Assembly: GCA_022385805.1 (NCBI GenBank)
Contig: MU277670.1
Span: 95,875 to 159,874 of the forward strand
Source: Pilatotrama ljubarskyi
Lineage: Eukaryota > Basidiomycota > Agaricomycetes > Polyporales > Polyporaceae
Direction of reading: 5' to 3'
Length of the DNA: 64,000 nt
Numbering within the stretch: position 1 is the stretch's first letter; every line of letters starts with the position of its first letter. This document shows positions 1-10,149 of this stretch, in pieces. A program made the translations under genes and the position numbers. The notes beneath the pieces are model-generated. The model did no database searches and was not told the origin of the DNA. It saw nothing but the letters and a program-made list of their open reading frames with translations.

Positions 1-1
1 C

Positions 2-1342
2 AGTCACCTGGCAAGCTCCATCCACTCCATGTTGCTTTCGACGCTTCTCCAACCTTCGGCGATCTTCCTTGCGTTATGGTATATCGTCCGCCTTCCGGTG
101 TTTTTCGGGCCAGTTGGCCTCATGCCGGAGCACGAGAAGGAGATCAGGTTCCGGGCCGAGCTCTTGGGAGATGCCCATATGGGAACGGATAGAGAGATGA
201 TCGAGGCCTACGCCCCGTTTCGCCTCGTCTTGCTCGGTTGCATGCTGGCCAACAAGTGGCTGGACGACCATACCTTCTCGAACAAGACTTGGTACGTTGT
301 GGCTACACTTTGGCAGTATACCTGGTCTGATCGTATTCTCAGGCACACGATCTCGAATGTCCCGGTTCGTTCCTTGAATAGGCTGGAGTCGCTCGCTCTC
401 GACATCTTCCAGTATGACCTCTCCATCACTCCGCAGCAGTGGTCTGGCTGGTTGTCCGAGCTCCTGCGCTACCACGCGTCTCTTTCATCTCCCATGTTCC
501 CGCAGCCGATCTCCCGTCCATCCGCTAGCCCGCACGTCATTGTACGGCAAGCGATCGAGCTGTTGGCCAACATCAGAGAGACCGGGTGCGCGTGCGACGC
601 TCAGCCATGCCTCAGTCCCCCGTGCCCTGTTTTCGTCAACCTCGATGAGCCTAGGAAGGACAAGGTTGACGCGCGCGATGTGTACACGGACGACGTGATG
701 GAGATCGATCTGGACGAGGATGGGCCGCTCAGGGAGGAATACCTTCCCAGACGTCGTCTCAACTCGAAGCCGTTGTACTCGGCCGATAGTACCCGGAATG
801 ACCATACGCTCCCTCCGCCGTCGAAGTGGAGTCCGTCCGCGGATGAGCCGATCATACGCGACCCTGCCCGTGGTCACGGCCAGTATGTTGCACCTCAACC
901 AATGTCGCAGTTGCCGATGGCCCCGCCTCCCCCTTCGGCGCTTTTCCACCCTTCGTTGGATGTCCACCGCTCCTCGTGGGGCATGGGTAGCTACGTAGTG
1001 CGGCAGGAACCCATCGCTCGGCCGCACATCTTCGCGCCGCCACCGCCGGTATTCCATGCGCCTGTTGGAGGCTTTGAGTATGGCTATGCCGTGCCAGCAC
1101 AGCATGGTCACTCAAGGTCGCTCTCTCTGTCTTACGGTCAAGTCGTAGGAGAGCAGGTTCCTGGACGCGTTCGCTCCTATTCCCAGACTCGATATGATAA
1201 CGGGTATAGCGACGTCGCTGAGGCTCGATACCTTCCTCTGCCGCCGGTGGCCTCGCAGTGGGCGACGTACGATCGCATTGGTTTCCCGACGTCGTACGAC
1301 CGTCCCTTCGGCCTCCACAACCGACCCTCGCTCAAGGCTTGA
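2..1342 (+). CDS. PHO80/PCL-type cyclin (5' end outside window)
   Basis: This is the 3' part of a Pho80-like cyclin, a family that activates Pho85-type CDKs in phosphate sensing and polarity. The open frame enters from the left edge at base 2, so the methionine at 29 is probably internal. The cyclin box covers roughly the first 130 residues; typical family pieces are IVRLPVFFGPVG, MLANKWLDDHTFSNKTW and LNRLESLALDIFQYDLS. A 51-nt intron (292-342, GTACGT to TCAG) is in frame and stop-free; removing it joins KTW to HTISNVP as in the family. The remaining ~300 residues are Pro/Ser/Tyr-rich and disordered, usual for basidiomycete PCL cyclins. Stop is TGA. The CDK partner cannot be told from sequence. 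Confidence 0.85.
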   Translation, partial: SHLASSIHSMLLSTLLQPSAIFLALWYIVRLPVFFGPVGLMPEHEKEIRFRAELLGDAHMGTDREMIEAYAPFRLVLLGCMLANKWLDDHTFSNKTWYVVATLWQYTWSDRILRHTISNVPVRSLNRLESLALDIFQYDLSITPQQWSGWLSELLRYHASLSSPMFPQPISRPSASPHVIVRQAIELLANIRETGCACDAQPCLSPPCPVFVNLDEPRKDKVDARDVYTDDVMEIDLDEDGPLREEYLPRRRLNSKPLYSADSTRNDHTLPPPSKWSPSADEPIIRDPARGHGQYVAPQPMSQLPMAPPPPSALFHPSLDVHRSSWGMGSYVVRQEPIARPHIFAPPPPVFHAPVGGFEYGYAVPAQHGHSRSLSLSYGQVVGEQVPGRVRSYSQTRYDNGYSDVAEARYLPLPPVASQWATYDRIGFPTSYDRPFGLHNRPSLKA

Positions 1343-3360
1343 GGTCGAATACCATGGGTCCTAGAGAATCGCAACGGCGATATAGACAGTCGCACCGGCT
1401 CCCCGCATTCGGTATACGCAACCCTCATTATAATAATCCCCCGTCGGCCCTGGCGTACCATCCCCCACTTGAGCGGTTCTGCGCAAGCGCAGGCTCGCTC
1501 ATACGCCACTCTCTAATGCGCGCCAGTCCTCGCATGCCCCGGTCACGGCCTTCTCGCTATGTCTCCCTCAGTCTCCCTCATCATCACATTGTTTCTCTAT
1601 CTGGGCTTCCTGGCATCCACGACATATCCATCCTGTCTACGAGGATCGCCCTACTCCACTTCTCACGCTGGCCATCATCATCGACGCATCTCGTATATAT
1701 TTTCACCGCTATCGGCAATGATCCGGGACAGTGGACGCTACGCGCCTCTGCCTGTCTCGCGTCGGGGAGCCCTGTGCTGTCAATGACCCAAGGCGCCGTA
1801 TATCAGCATTCCCGCACGTGGACGGTTCTGCTTGCTCGCTGTTCGATATGGCCGCTTCCCCCTTCCCGGTCTCGTCGTGTACAGAATCCCCTACCGGTAC
1901 ATTCACGTTCCGCACACTAATGCCTCGACTTCTCACGTCCGCTTCCCATCCTCCCTCACCTTTTCTGGCCTTTTCACGTCACGTCTGTTCTGTTGTTGCT
2001 GCATTGTTCATCCACCACACAAACGCACAAAAACATACGGAAAATCCCAGAAAACCCCACACATCAGGTATTCCCCCTTCAGTCGTTTCCTGCCCCCGTT
2101 TCGCTGTACTTCGTGGTTTCCTTCACGAGTCGCGCGCGCCCTCCCTCCACCCCTCCGCTTGTCGGTCAGGTAGGACAGGAAGGGTGTGCCCTATCCGTAC
2201 GTCTCCACCCCTCCCCCGCTTTCCTAGTGCCCGCTCGACGAAGCCACCTTGCTCTCCTTCATCCCGCTTTCGCATACCTCCCTCTCCCCTGTAGCATTGC
2301 TTCGTCACCTCTCGTAGGTAGCTTATGTGACATCGACTCGCTCGTGTCTCCGACCGCGCAGGCAGCGCTGCTCTTTTGCCTGCTTTGTACATGTCAATAG
2401 ATCGGAGACTATTATGTTGTGAGCAGCTCGCTTGGTGCGATGTGATCTTAGGGTTGAACGGAAAAACTAGAACCCCCTGTGTGGTTCTGATACGTCTCTC
2501 AATTTCATGGACTGGACTGCGAATCCATTTTAGCAATGAGCGGCCTCAGCCAAGGCCTTGAGCACAGCGCGCGCTTGCCGCTAAGCAGGGCGTGGGCGCG
2601 TTGTTTTGCCATGTTTGTCCCTGTGCGTACGTGGGATAAATAGACGCGCTCAAACGCCAGCACGCGAAGTTTTCTCGTCCTCCCATCGCTCCGTCGTCCT
2701 CGTCTGTTCTTTCCGCCTATGAGCTTGACAAACGCGGTAAGGTGAGCAAAGCGATTCATTCTGGCTGGTGATGATGTCACCTATATTCCCAAACATACGA
2801 ACGCCCCGTGCGTTGTGAAATGAATATACTCTACAACGGTATCTGAGCCGCCTTTCCATTCTCATGGTCGCATGCCGGAAGGTCGAGACTTGCGTGCTGA
2901 CAATGCCTCTTGCGCAGTGTCTCATTTGCTTGGTTTTGCCAGGGGGCGGTGGAAGTGGGGATTGGCGGTTGCTGTGAAGGTATGTGTTGCTATCCTTCAT
3001 GATTTCTCTCCCATCTTTTTGCGCCCCCGCGTGTTTGATGACATACTATTCACACTGTATGAACGTCCGTGCTACGGCGCGGACGGACATGAGTAAAGTT
3101 TTTCTACAACGGTATCTGACACTTCGACTCCCGTTACCATTCATTTCCGCTGGTTCTCTGATAGCGGTATCGCTGACTATGGTTTCCATAGGTCTTGCAC
3201 TGTTTAGTTGCGGTCTGGAATGCCCTTTGTGTGTGGGAGTACTAGAGGGCCTGCGTGTATGTCTCCAGAAGTCTAGCAATATATATTACACGCTCGCCGC
3301 TATCATACATCGGCGTGAGAAGTACGAAAGTGCACCCCAGACGCGTCTACCGAGGGCCCA
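1343..3360. other. Gene-free stretch between cyclin and STEEP1-like gene
   Basis: About 2 kb with no supported gene. Bases 1900-2330 are strongly pyrimidine-rich on the + strand, like a 3' UTR or promoter stretch. A 16-bp direct repeat (CTACAACGGTATCTGA) occurs at 2831 and 3104, with weaker similarity around it. Open frames here are short and lack family features. Confidence 0.5.
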
Positions 3361-4077
3361 TCAAGCAATGTTGCTTTCGGCGAGGAGCTTCTCATCTTCG
3401 AATGCGTCTGACGGGACTTGCCCTTGTATCTGGCTGAGCGCACCCTTGAAGATGTACAAAAACGGCCCAGACTTGACGGGCGGAGGGGTGGACTGGTACG
3501 CGACAGGCAGTGCGCAGCGCGGACAGTGAAACCTGTATTGTTTCTCATGCCCACCTTGTCTGATAGCATGGCGAGATGAGGGGAGCGGCAGGTGGCCGTT
3601 TCGGGGAGCATTTACTCACCGCTCTACGAGAATTGGGTCTTTCGACGTTGCGTTGAGCTTGAACATCCGGGCCTTGGCGTTCTCGGTGTCCTGGCAGCGA
3701 ATGACAATCGCGCCGTCTGTCTGTCGCCGCGGAAGGGCCGCTAGGCTCTTGTCAATGACCAGCTGCGCTGGACGTGTGAGGCCGATTGCCGCGGAGGGCG
3801 GAGAGACGGAGAAGACACGCACGATGAACTCGCCGCAGATGCAATCTGGGCGGAAGCAGACAAACGAGGTGAGTCCGTGTCAGGGTGCGCGCACAAGGGA
3901 GACGAGATCACACAGTAGACGCGAAGGGCTGCCGTTGATGATGCGGTGGGTCGCGCTATAAGACGACGGGGGTGAGTCAAAGTCAGGGTCGGACGGCGAT
4001 GGGAGCGGAGCAGCGATACGGACGAACTGACCATCTGTGGAAGACGAGACTGCGGAGCGGGAGACGACCTTGGGCAT
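3361..4077 (-). CDS. STEEP1/CXorf56-family protein (UPF0428)
   Basis: Spliced model: complement of join 3361-3532, 3620-3845, 3914-3955, 4032-4077, giving 161 residues with all phases consistent. The start MPKVVSRSAVSS matches the conserved MPKVVSRS start of human STEEP1, and the splice at 3846/3913 rebuilds the family motif YYCICGEF (about residues 30-37). A second Cys pair, CPRC (108-111), followed by ALPVAYQS, matches the conserved KCGLPLFYQS region. The four cysteines probably bind metal (inference). The human protein is about 222 residues, so this one lacks the charged coiled-coil C-terminus. The human protein works with STING; fungi lack STING, so the ancestral role is unknown. It is divergent from the ankyrin gene, 436 bp apart. 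Confidence 0.85.
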
Positions 4078-4513
4078 CGGGACAGTTGGAGGTGAGACAG
4101 GGCGCGCTGGACGTGCACGTCGACGAGAGGACTAGAGAAGGTGATGCGGCGTGGATGACGGGTCTGCGATGGACGACGACTGAGACGGTTATGAGGGCAG
4201 CGGACAGGCACAGATCTGGACTGGCGGGTTGTGTACGGCGAAGAGTCACAGAGAAGAGCAGAGGCTGCGCGGACTCGGGCTGAGATCTCTGCTGCCAGAA
4301 GCTGCCAGACTGCTGGGTGTGTGCCGAGAGCGCGTGACGGGCGGCAAGCGGGTGTGACATTACGTATCCTCATACGACACCGCCGCACGTGACCGTTTCT
4401 CCCTTATTATTGCCCGCTTGGGCTGTGCAACGCCGCTGCTCTGTGCTCTCTTATACCGTCCCATCCATCCATCTTCCGCCCTCGCGCCCCCTCTCCGCGT
4501 CCGCTCGCCCGCG
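4078..4513. promoter_or_regulatory. Shared promoter region of two divergent genes
   Basis: This 436-bp gap separates the start codons of the STEEP1-like gene (leftward) and the ankyrin gene (rightward), so it probably holds both promoters. A long minus-strand open frame crosses it (3741-4388) but has no family signature. No clear TATA box was seen. Confidence 0.4.
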
Positions 4514-6579
4514 ATGGCAGAAAAGGACGCCTCCGCCCGCCTCCGCAGGGCCGTCAAAGGTCAGTCTGTTTTTCTCCTGCTCCGAATGTCTCCGTGCCGA
4601 CAGTCCACGCAGAGAACAATCTCTTCCTCGTCAAGCGACTAATCAAGAGGACCGACATGCGAAACCCCGATCCATACAACAAGCGATATACCTCTCTCGC
4701 CTGGGCCGCCGTACTCGGACATGAGGAGACGTTCGAGTTTCTGCTCAGTATGGGACACGACGATCACGAGTACAGCAAGGTGCGCACACTAGCACTCGCA
4801 CCACCGGCGGCGTCTGCTAATCGACTATTCCCCACAAAGGACTCGGACAACAACACAATCCTCATCCTACTCTCTGGCGCACGTCCCCCTCCGTCCACGC
4901 CACACACGCCAGGTCCGTCCGACCAGGACTTTCTCGGTGCTACCCTCCGCATGGCCCGAATGTACATCGACCGCTACCCCGACATTCTCGACTGGGCCAA
5001 CACGGAGGGGAAGACCGCTCTCCACGTCGCCGCGTTGAAGGGGAACGAGGAGCTCGTCCGCGTGAGTGTGGCGTCCGCCTCCCTGCCCCCTGTCACCCAT
5101 TCTGACCGCCTCCCAGATGCTCTGCGATCTCGGCGCGGACTTCGACCTCGCCGATAACGAGGGTAACACCCCACTGCATTAGTGAGCATGGCGCCGTCCC
5201 GTACAGGAAGTTGCGGAACTCAATTTCTCTTTCAGCGCAAGCGCCTGGGGCCATATAACCGTGAGTTGGGCACCATACCCGAAAGGGAAAAGTTCTGACA
5301 GCGTCCCGCTATCGCAGGTCGTTCAATTACTCATCGAGCGCGGGTGCCAGTACTCCGCGCGGAACAACCAGGGTTTCACGCCCTCGGACTACGCCTATTC
5401 GTCAGTATATGCGGATGATCAGAGACGGCTGATGGCTCATCGCCTTCCATGTGCAGGACGAGCACGCGGGACACTCTGCAAGACACCGCTCGAATACAGT
5501 TCGAGAACAACAAGAAGGCGCGCCGGAACGTCTTCCAGCAGGCTGCTGCTCGGGGGACGGACTGGGCGGCGACTGCGGCGATGCAAGTATACCCTCCATC
5601 ACCAAGAGAGTACTCTTACAACAATAACGGTACCGTCCGCATGCGAAGTGGTTCAGGCACGAGTCGTACAACAACGACTTCGGATAGCGGCGACGTGTTC
5701 GAGTCTGCTCCTACGCAATCGTCGAGATTCTGGTCTTCCCCATCCCGCCGGCCAGTACCATTACCGTCTGGTTCACACTCACCTGGTCACCCCTCAGCGA
5801 GCTCCTCGAGTAGCACGTTCGGTTTCGCCCCTTCACCCGTCTCACAGCCGAATTCTGCAACCCTGCTACCGAACGGCAACTCAAATCCGGCCTCGGCCCT
5901 GTCTCCGATCGCGACTCGGATGCGAGAACGCGATGCGGATGCAATGGAGAAGTACAAGATGCGGCAACGGAGTGGGAGCGCCACTACTGCATCGACCGAC
6001 AGCCCCTCCCAGAATGAGTCCGTATCGCCTCCGCCTGCGCCACCGCCCAAGGACAAGGACGATATCTCCGCTCTGTCGTCTCTCGTCACTGTCGGCTCCG
6101 TCGCGCCTCGGCGTCGATTACGACCGTCCGCATCGGCCGCCCAGTTGCGCACAACACCACAAACCCTGACGATACCGACGAACACGGCATCACAGGAACC
6201 GCGAAGTCGATCGGGGACTAGTCCAGCGATGCTCAAGCCCTCGTCTGCTACCTCACCTTCATCTACGACAGATCCCTCCGCTCTCGCTACACCGACACAG
6301 AACTCGACGTCAAGACCATCCATGGGCCGGTCAGGCAGTTCGCAACCAGCCGTACCAGAGAAAGATTACACTGGCCCTCCAAGCGAGTATGCGCGGTTTC
6401 CCCCACCGCCACTGACGGAGGAGCCCGAGCGCGCGGCGACACCGACAACGGCCACGGCGCCGACGCATTCGCGGCGGCTGCCGTTCAACCTGCTGTCGTC
6501 GCACAAGAACAGCCTCGACCAGCATGTATCGAACGGAAGTCACAGAAGGAACGCTTCTGTGAACGCCGTGCTCCGATAG
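4514..6579 (+). CDS. Ankyrin-repeat protein, Avo2-like
   Basis: Model: join 4514-4559, 4604-4779, 4840-5061, 5117-5181, 5236-5260, 5318-5400, 5457-6579; 579 residues. Ankyrin repeats fill about residues 15-240, with consensus pieces such as GKTALHVAALKGNEELVRML, GNTPLHYASAWGH and QGFTPSDYAYS. The rest is Ser/Thr/Pro-rich and disordered. The layout (N-terminal ankyrins, disordered tail) and the start resembling LVKRLIKRTDMRNPDP fit fungal Avo2-like TORC2 subunits. That identity is an inference from recall; a generic ankyrin adaptor is possible. The 60-nt intron at 4780-4839 is in frame and stop-free, so a retained form would be translatable. Confidence 0.8.
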
Positions 6580-7267
6580 CGCTATCAGTGCATGGGGCTT
6601 GCGCGCGATTCGATGAGCTTGGCCTTGGCTGCTTGTCCTGCTGGGGTGCTAGGCTTGCTTCCCTTCTACCCGTATTTGACCAAAGAAGGGGGCGGTCAGC
6701 TGGTAGGACGTGCGTGTACGCCGAAGGGAGATGGAGTGGATTTCGTTCGCTCGGAAGGATTGGGATCGTGTACGGCTAGCTGGTGTTCGACTGCATCGCT
6801 GTGTATTTCTGTGTTGTGTGCCATTGGTCATGTACGAGCCGCGGACGTCTTTACAGCACTCGGAACATTCTCACATGGATGATTGTCTTACGTTGCGAGT
6901 CTCTGCTGTAAGTTTGGCGGGCAAAGTTGGCGAAGGCTATCTTGTCCTGGATCCTGCACAGCGCGTTGGAGCGGCGTGGATCTCGATCGAAGGCGCGCTC
7001 GGCTAGGCCCAGAAGCGCTGGGATGTGCGTAATGCCGAAAGCAGCAGTCCTCTCACCTGTGGCAGGTGGCAAGGCACCTCGCGCGCGCCGTCCGGACGCT
7101 GTCTCCCCTTGACTCCTGCCTCTTATAGTCTCGCTCGTCCATCTCTTGCCCCGCTGCACATCCTTAGCCAGCAGCCAGCACCCCCTTGCGTAGCCTACGC
7201 CTACTTGACTGTGGACTGTGATCGTCTAGCCAGACCGCACAGATAGAGTACTACATAGCTAGCCAGG
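6580..7267. other. Intergenic, no gene seen
   Basis: Between the ankyrin gene and the sugar transporter. It should hold the 3' UTR of the former and the promoter of the latter. No convincing coding potential, repeat or RNA gene was seen. Confidence 0.5.
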
Positions 7268-9872
7268 ATGACGTTCCCCGCGACCGTCGAACCCGACCCT
7301 GACTCAGAGTCCCAGATCGCATGGCCCATCCGCCCGAGCGAGCGTCGCGCGTCGCAGAAGTCGCAGCGCCCCGATGCTGAGCAGAACGGACACGGCTCGG
7401 GCGGAGGGAGTAACGGGAAGGCCGTGGACGCCTCAGCCGCGGGGGCGTCGGGGAAGAAGAGGATGTCGACCATGGACTTGATCAAGCTGAGTATCTCGAT
7501 GGGCGGGTCGCAGGTCGCGTGGACGGTAGAGCTTGGGTGAGTGCTTGCGTGCGGCAGAGCGCTGCGCCGTGCGGGGAGCTGACCAGTGCGCGGTAGATAT
7601 GGGACGCCGTTCTTGCTCGACCTCGGTCTGTCTGAGCAGCTCACGAGTCTCGTATGGCTTGCTGGGCCAATCAGTGGTCTCATTGCACAGCCTGTTATCG
7701 GTGAGAGCTAGGAAGGGTGCTCTGCCCGTAGCGCAACATGCTCATCCTTTCGCGCCGTGAATAGGTGCCATCTCGGATGCGTCGACGTCCAAGTACCGGC
7801 GACGCTACTGGATTGTGACTTCAACGGCTGTGCTCGTCATATCTACCCTCACCCTTGCGTACTGCCGCGAGATCGCTGCCTTCTTCGTCGACCTCCTCGG
7901 AGGCGGCGCGGGGAGCTGGGATCCAAAGTACGGTAAGACGGTCAGTCCATGTCACCTGTCCCTCCCATGAAGCAAGGTAGCTAACGGACTTTTTCCCGAC
8001 GGCATAGGTAACGGACACGGCCATCGGTTTCGCCATCGTATCATTCTATCTACTGGACTTTGCGCTCAATGCGCTCCAAGCGTCGCTACGGAACCTCCTA
8101 CTGGACATTACTCCTCCCGAACAGCTCAATGCCGCGAACGCCTGGCATAGCAGGATGATCAACGCCGGCAACATTGTCGGTTATGGTTTCGGTACGACCT
8201 CGGACTTCCCGAGACCTGTCACATGCTGAGAGAGCGGCGGTCGTACAGGATTCTTACCCCTCGCGAACATGCCGATCCTCCGACTGCTTGGCGGGTCGCA
8301 ATTCCGCAAGTTCTGCGTTGTGTGCATGATCATCCTGACTGCGACGGTATGGGTCACGTGCTGGACGCAGGAGGAGCAGCAACGCCAGCCCCGGAGGATT
8401 GAGAAGGGGTAGGTCTTTCCGAGGCGGTAAGGAGTCACGGCTGCTGATACTGTACCGCAGGAACAGTGTGCGCGAAGTGTTCAAGGGCATCTACACGACC
8501 GCCCTAGGCCTGCCAAAGCCAATCCGACGGGTGTGCTATGTGCAGGTATTCGCGTTCATGGGATGGCAAGTACTACTGCGTCCGTCCTGCAAGAAGCAGT
8601 TGCTGATATGATGGCGCAGGTTCCCCTTCTTGTTCTACTCGTCAGTTCTCAGTTCTTATGTATCAAAGATACGTAAATATCTGACCATTCGACCACAGGA
8701 CGACATATATTGGACAAGTAATGGCGTATGAGCTTGATCGAGAGCCTGATCATGATCTCGCGACCAGGACGGGAGCTTTCGCCATGCTCTTGTACAGCAT
8801 CGGTACGTATTCTTGACGGATACTGTGGCTCAGGTTCATCTGACTCCCGCCCTGTACAGTCGCTGTCGCCGCCGGAACTCTCCTCCCCCACCTGACGCGT
8901 CGTGATACGCGACTCCTCGCGCATGAAGGTGACGAGGACGAGGACGCAGAGCTCTCCCGCCTCCGCTCACAGGTGCGCGAATGGCGCGCCGAGGCAGCGC
9001 GCCACGGCAAGCCCTTGAGGCTACCGATCATGCCTTTCTTCCTGCGCAACATCTGGACCGGCGCGCTCCTGCTGTTCACGTTCCTCACGCTCATGACGTT
9101 CTTCGTCACGAAGGTGTGGCAGGCGATTATCCTAGTCAGTCTTGTCGGGATCTGCTGGGCTGTTGCATGCTGGGCGCCGTTTGCCATCATCATGGAGGTA
9201 GGGCGGCGACGTCTCCGTTTTGCAGTCTGAGCGATGCTGACGGAAGTGTGATAGTTCCTGAAGGAGCAGGAACGCGAGTCGACGTCTGAAGGCGAAGCGG
9301 TCGCGCGTCAGTGGCTCCGCCGGCCGTCGCACAGCCGCACGCTCTCTACTCCTGCCGCACGGAGGAACAGCAGGCCGGGAGAGGGCGAGCGCGCCCCGCT
9401 CCTGCGCCGCCGCCGTTCATTCGATCAGCATGACGCCAACTCTCTGCAGCCCGAAGCGGAGGCCGTCGCCGGTGGTACTGTGCTCGGTATTCATAACCTT
9501 GCCATTGTCATGCCTCAGTTCATCGTGAGTGACGTACCGGCCAAGATGCGGAGACGTGAAGACTGAGCGTGATGGCTTGCAGGTCGCGCTGGTGTCTAGC
9601 GCTATCTTCCACGTCGTAGACGCGGACGCTGAAGATGACCCGGCGAACAACGCTGCGCTGTATGGGAAGAACGGCGTCGCTTGGGTGCTCAGGTTTGGCG
9701 GTATGTGCACTCTGGTAAGTCGGATGAGTGCTCGCCCTTCCTCGCAGCTTCCTGACCGCCTCGTCAGTTCGGCGCTGTGATCGCGCGCATGGTCCCCCCG
9801 ACGCGGACAGAGAAGGAGATGCGTCGCCGGCTCGCCGAGCTCAAGGTCCTTCAGGAGGAAGGCACGCCGTGA
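7268..9872 (+). CDS. sut1: Sucrose/alpha-glucoside:H+ symporter (GPH/SUT family)
   Basis: Twelve exons: 7268-7536, 7597-7700, 7765-7940, 8008-8191, 8249-8408, 8461-8565, 8620-8640, 8699-8802, 8860-9197, 9255-9524, 9583-9714, 9768-9872; 655 residues. It is a major-facilitator protein with about 12 hydrophobic spans, related to plant SUT carriers and S. pombe Sut1. The loop 2-3 signature is SDASTSKYRRRYW (from about residue 128); NAANAWHSRMINAGNIVGY is the conserved helix 5 region. It probably imports sucrose or maltose with protons across the plasma membrane. There is a long cytoplasmic loop (about 480-590) and a charged N-terminus. Oddities: a GC-AG intron (8566-8619) and a 21-nt exon at 8620. 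Substrate is not certain. Confidence 0.9.
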
Positions 9873-10149
9873 CCACCCCTGTGCCGATCTCTCCTCTCGC
9901 GCTCTGGGTCTCAGCCTCGCTTTCCTCCTATCGGCTACCGGATCTATATAGGACACTCAGCTATACTCCCTTTTTTGGATGTTGTACATCAGCGTCATAT
10001 GCTATCTCTTGTACATATAGCAAGGATCGCGTAATCCCAGTCGTTGCCATTCCTGCTCGCAACGTGTCTGCACGGGATGGGTGTTACGGGTACGGGCTCT
10101 GGGTCGTTAAAGAACGCCACGGCTGACGAAGTGGCTGATGAGCGCTGTG

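Noticed and set aside
485..1111. A 208-codon minus-strand frame inside the cyclin gene
   Set aside because: Shadow of the GC-rich coding strand; no start context, no family match.
3741..4388. A 215-codon minus-strand frame over the STEEP1-like start
   Set aside because: Composition is random-like; the spliced STEEP1 model uses three frames in this region and matches family motifs.
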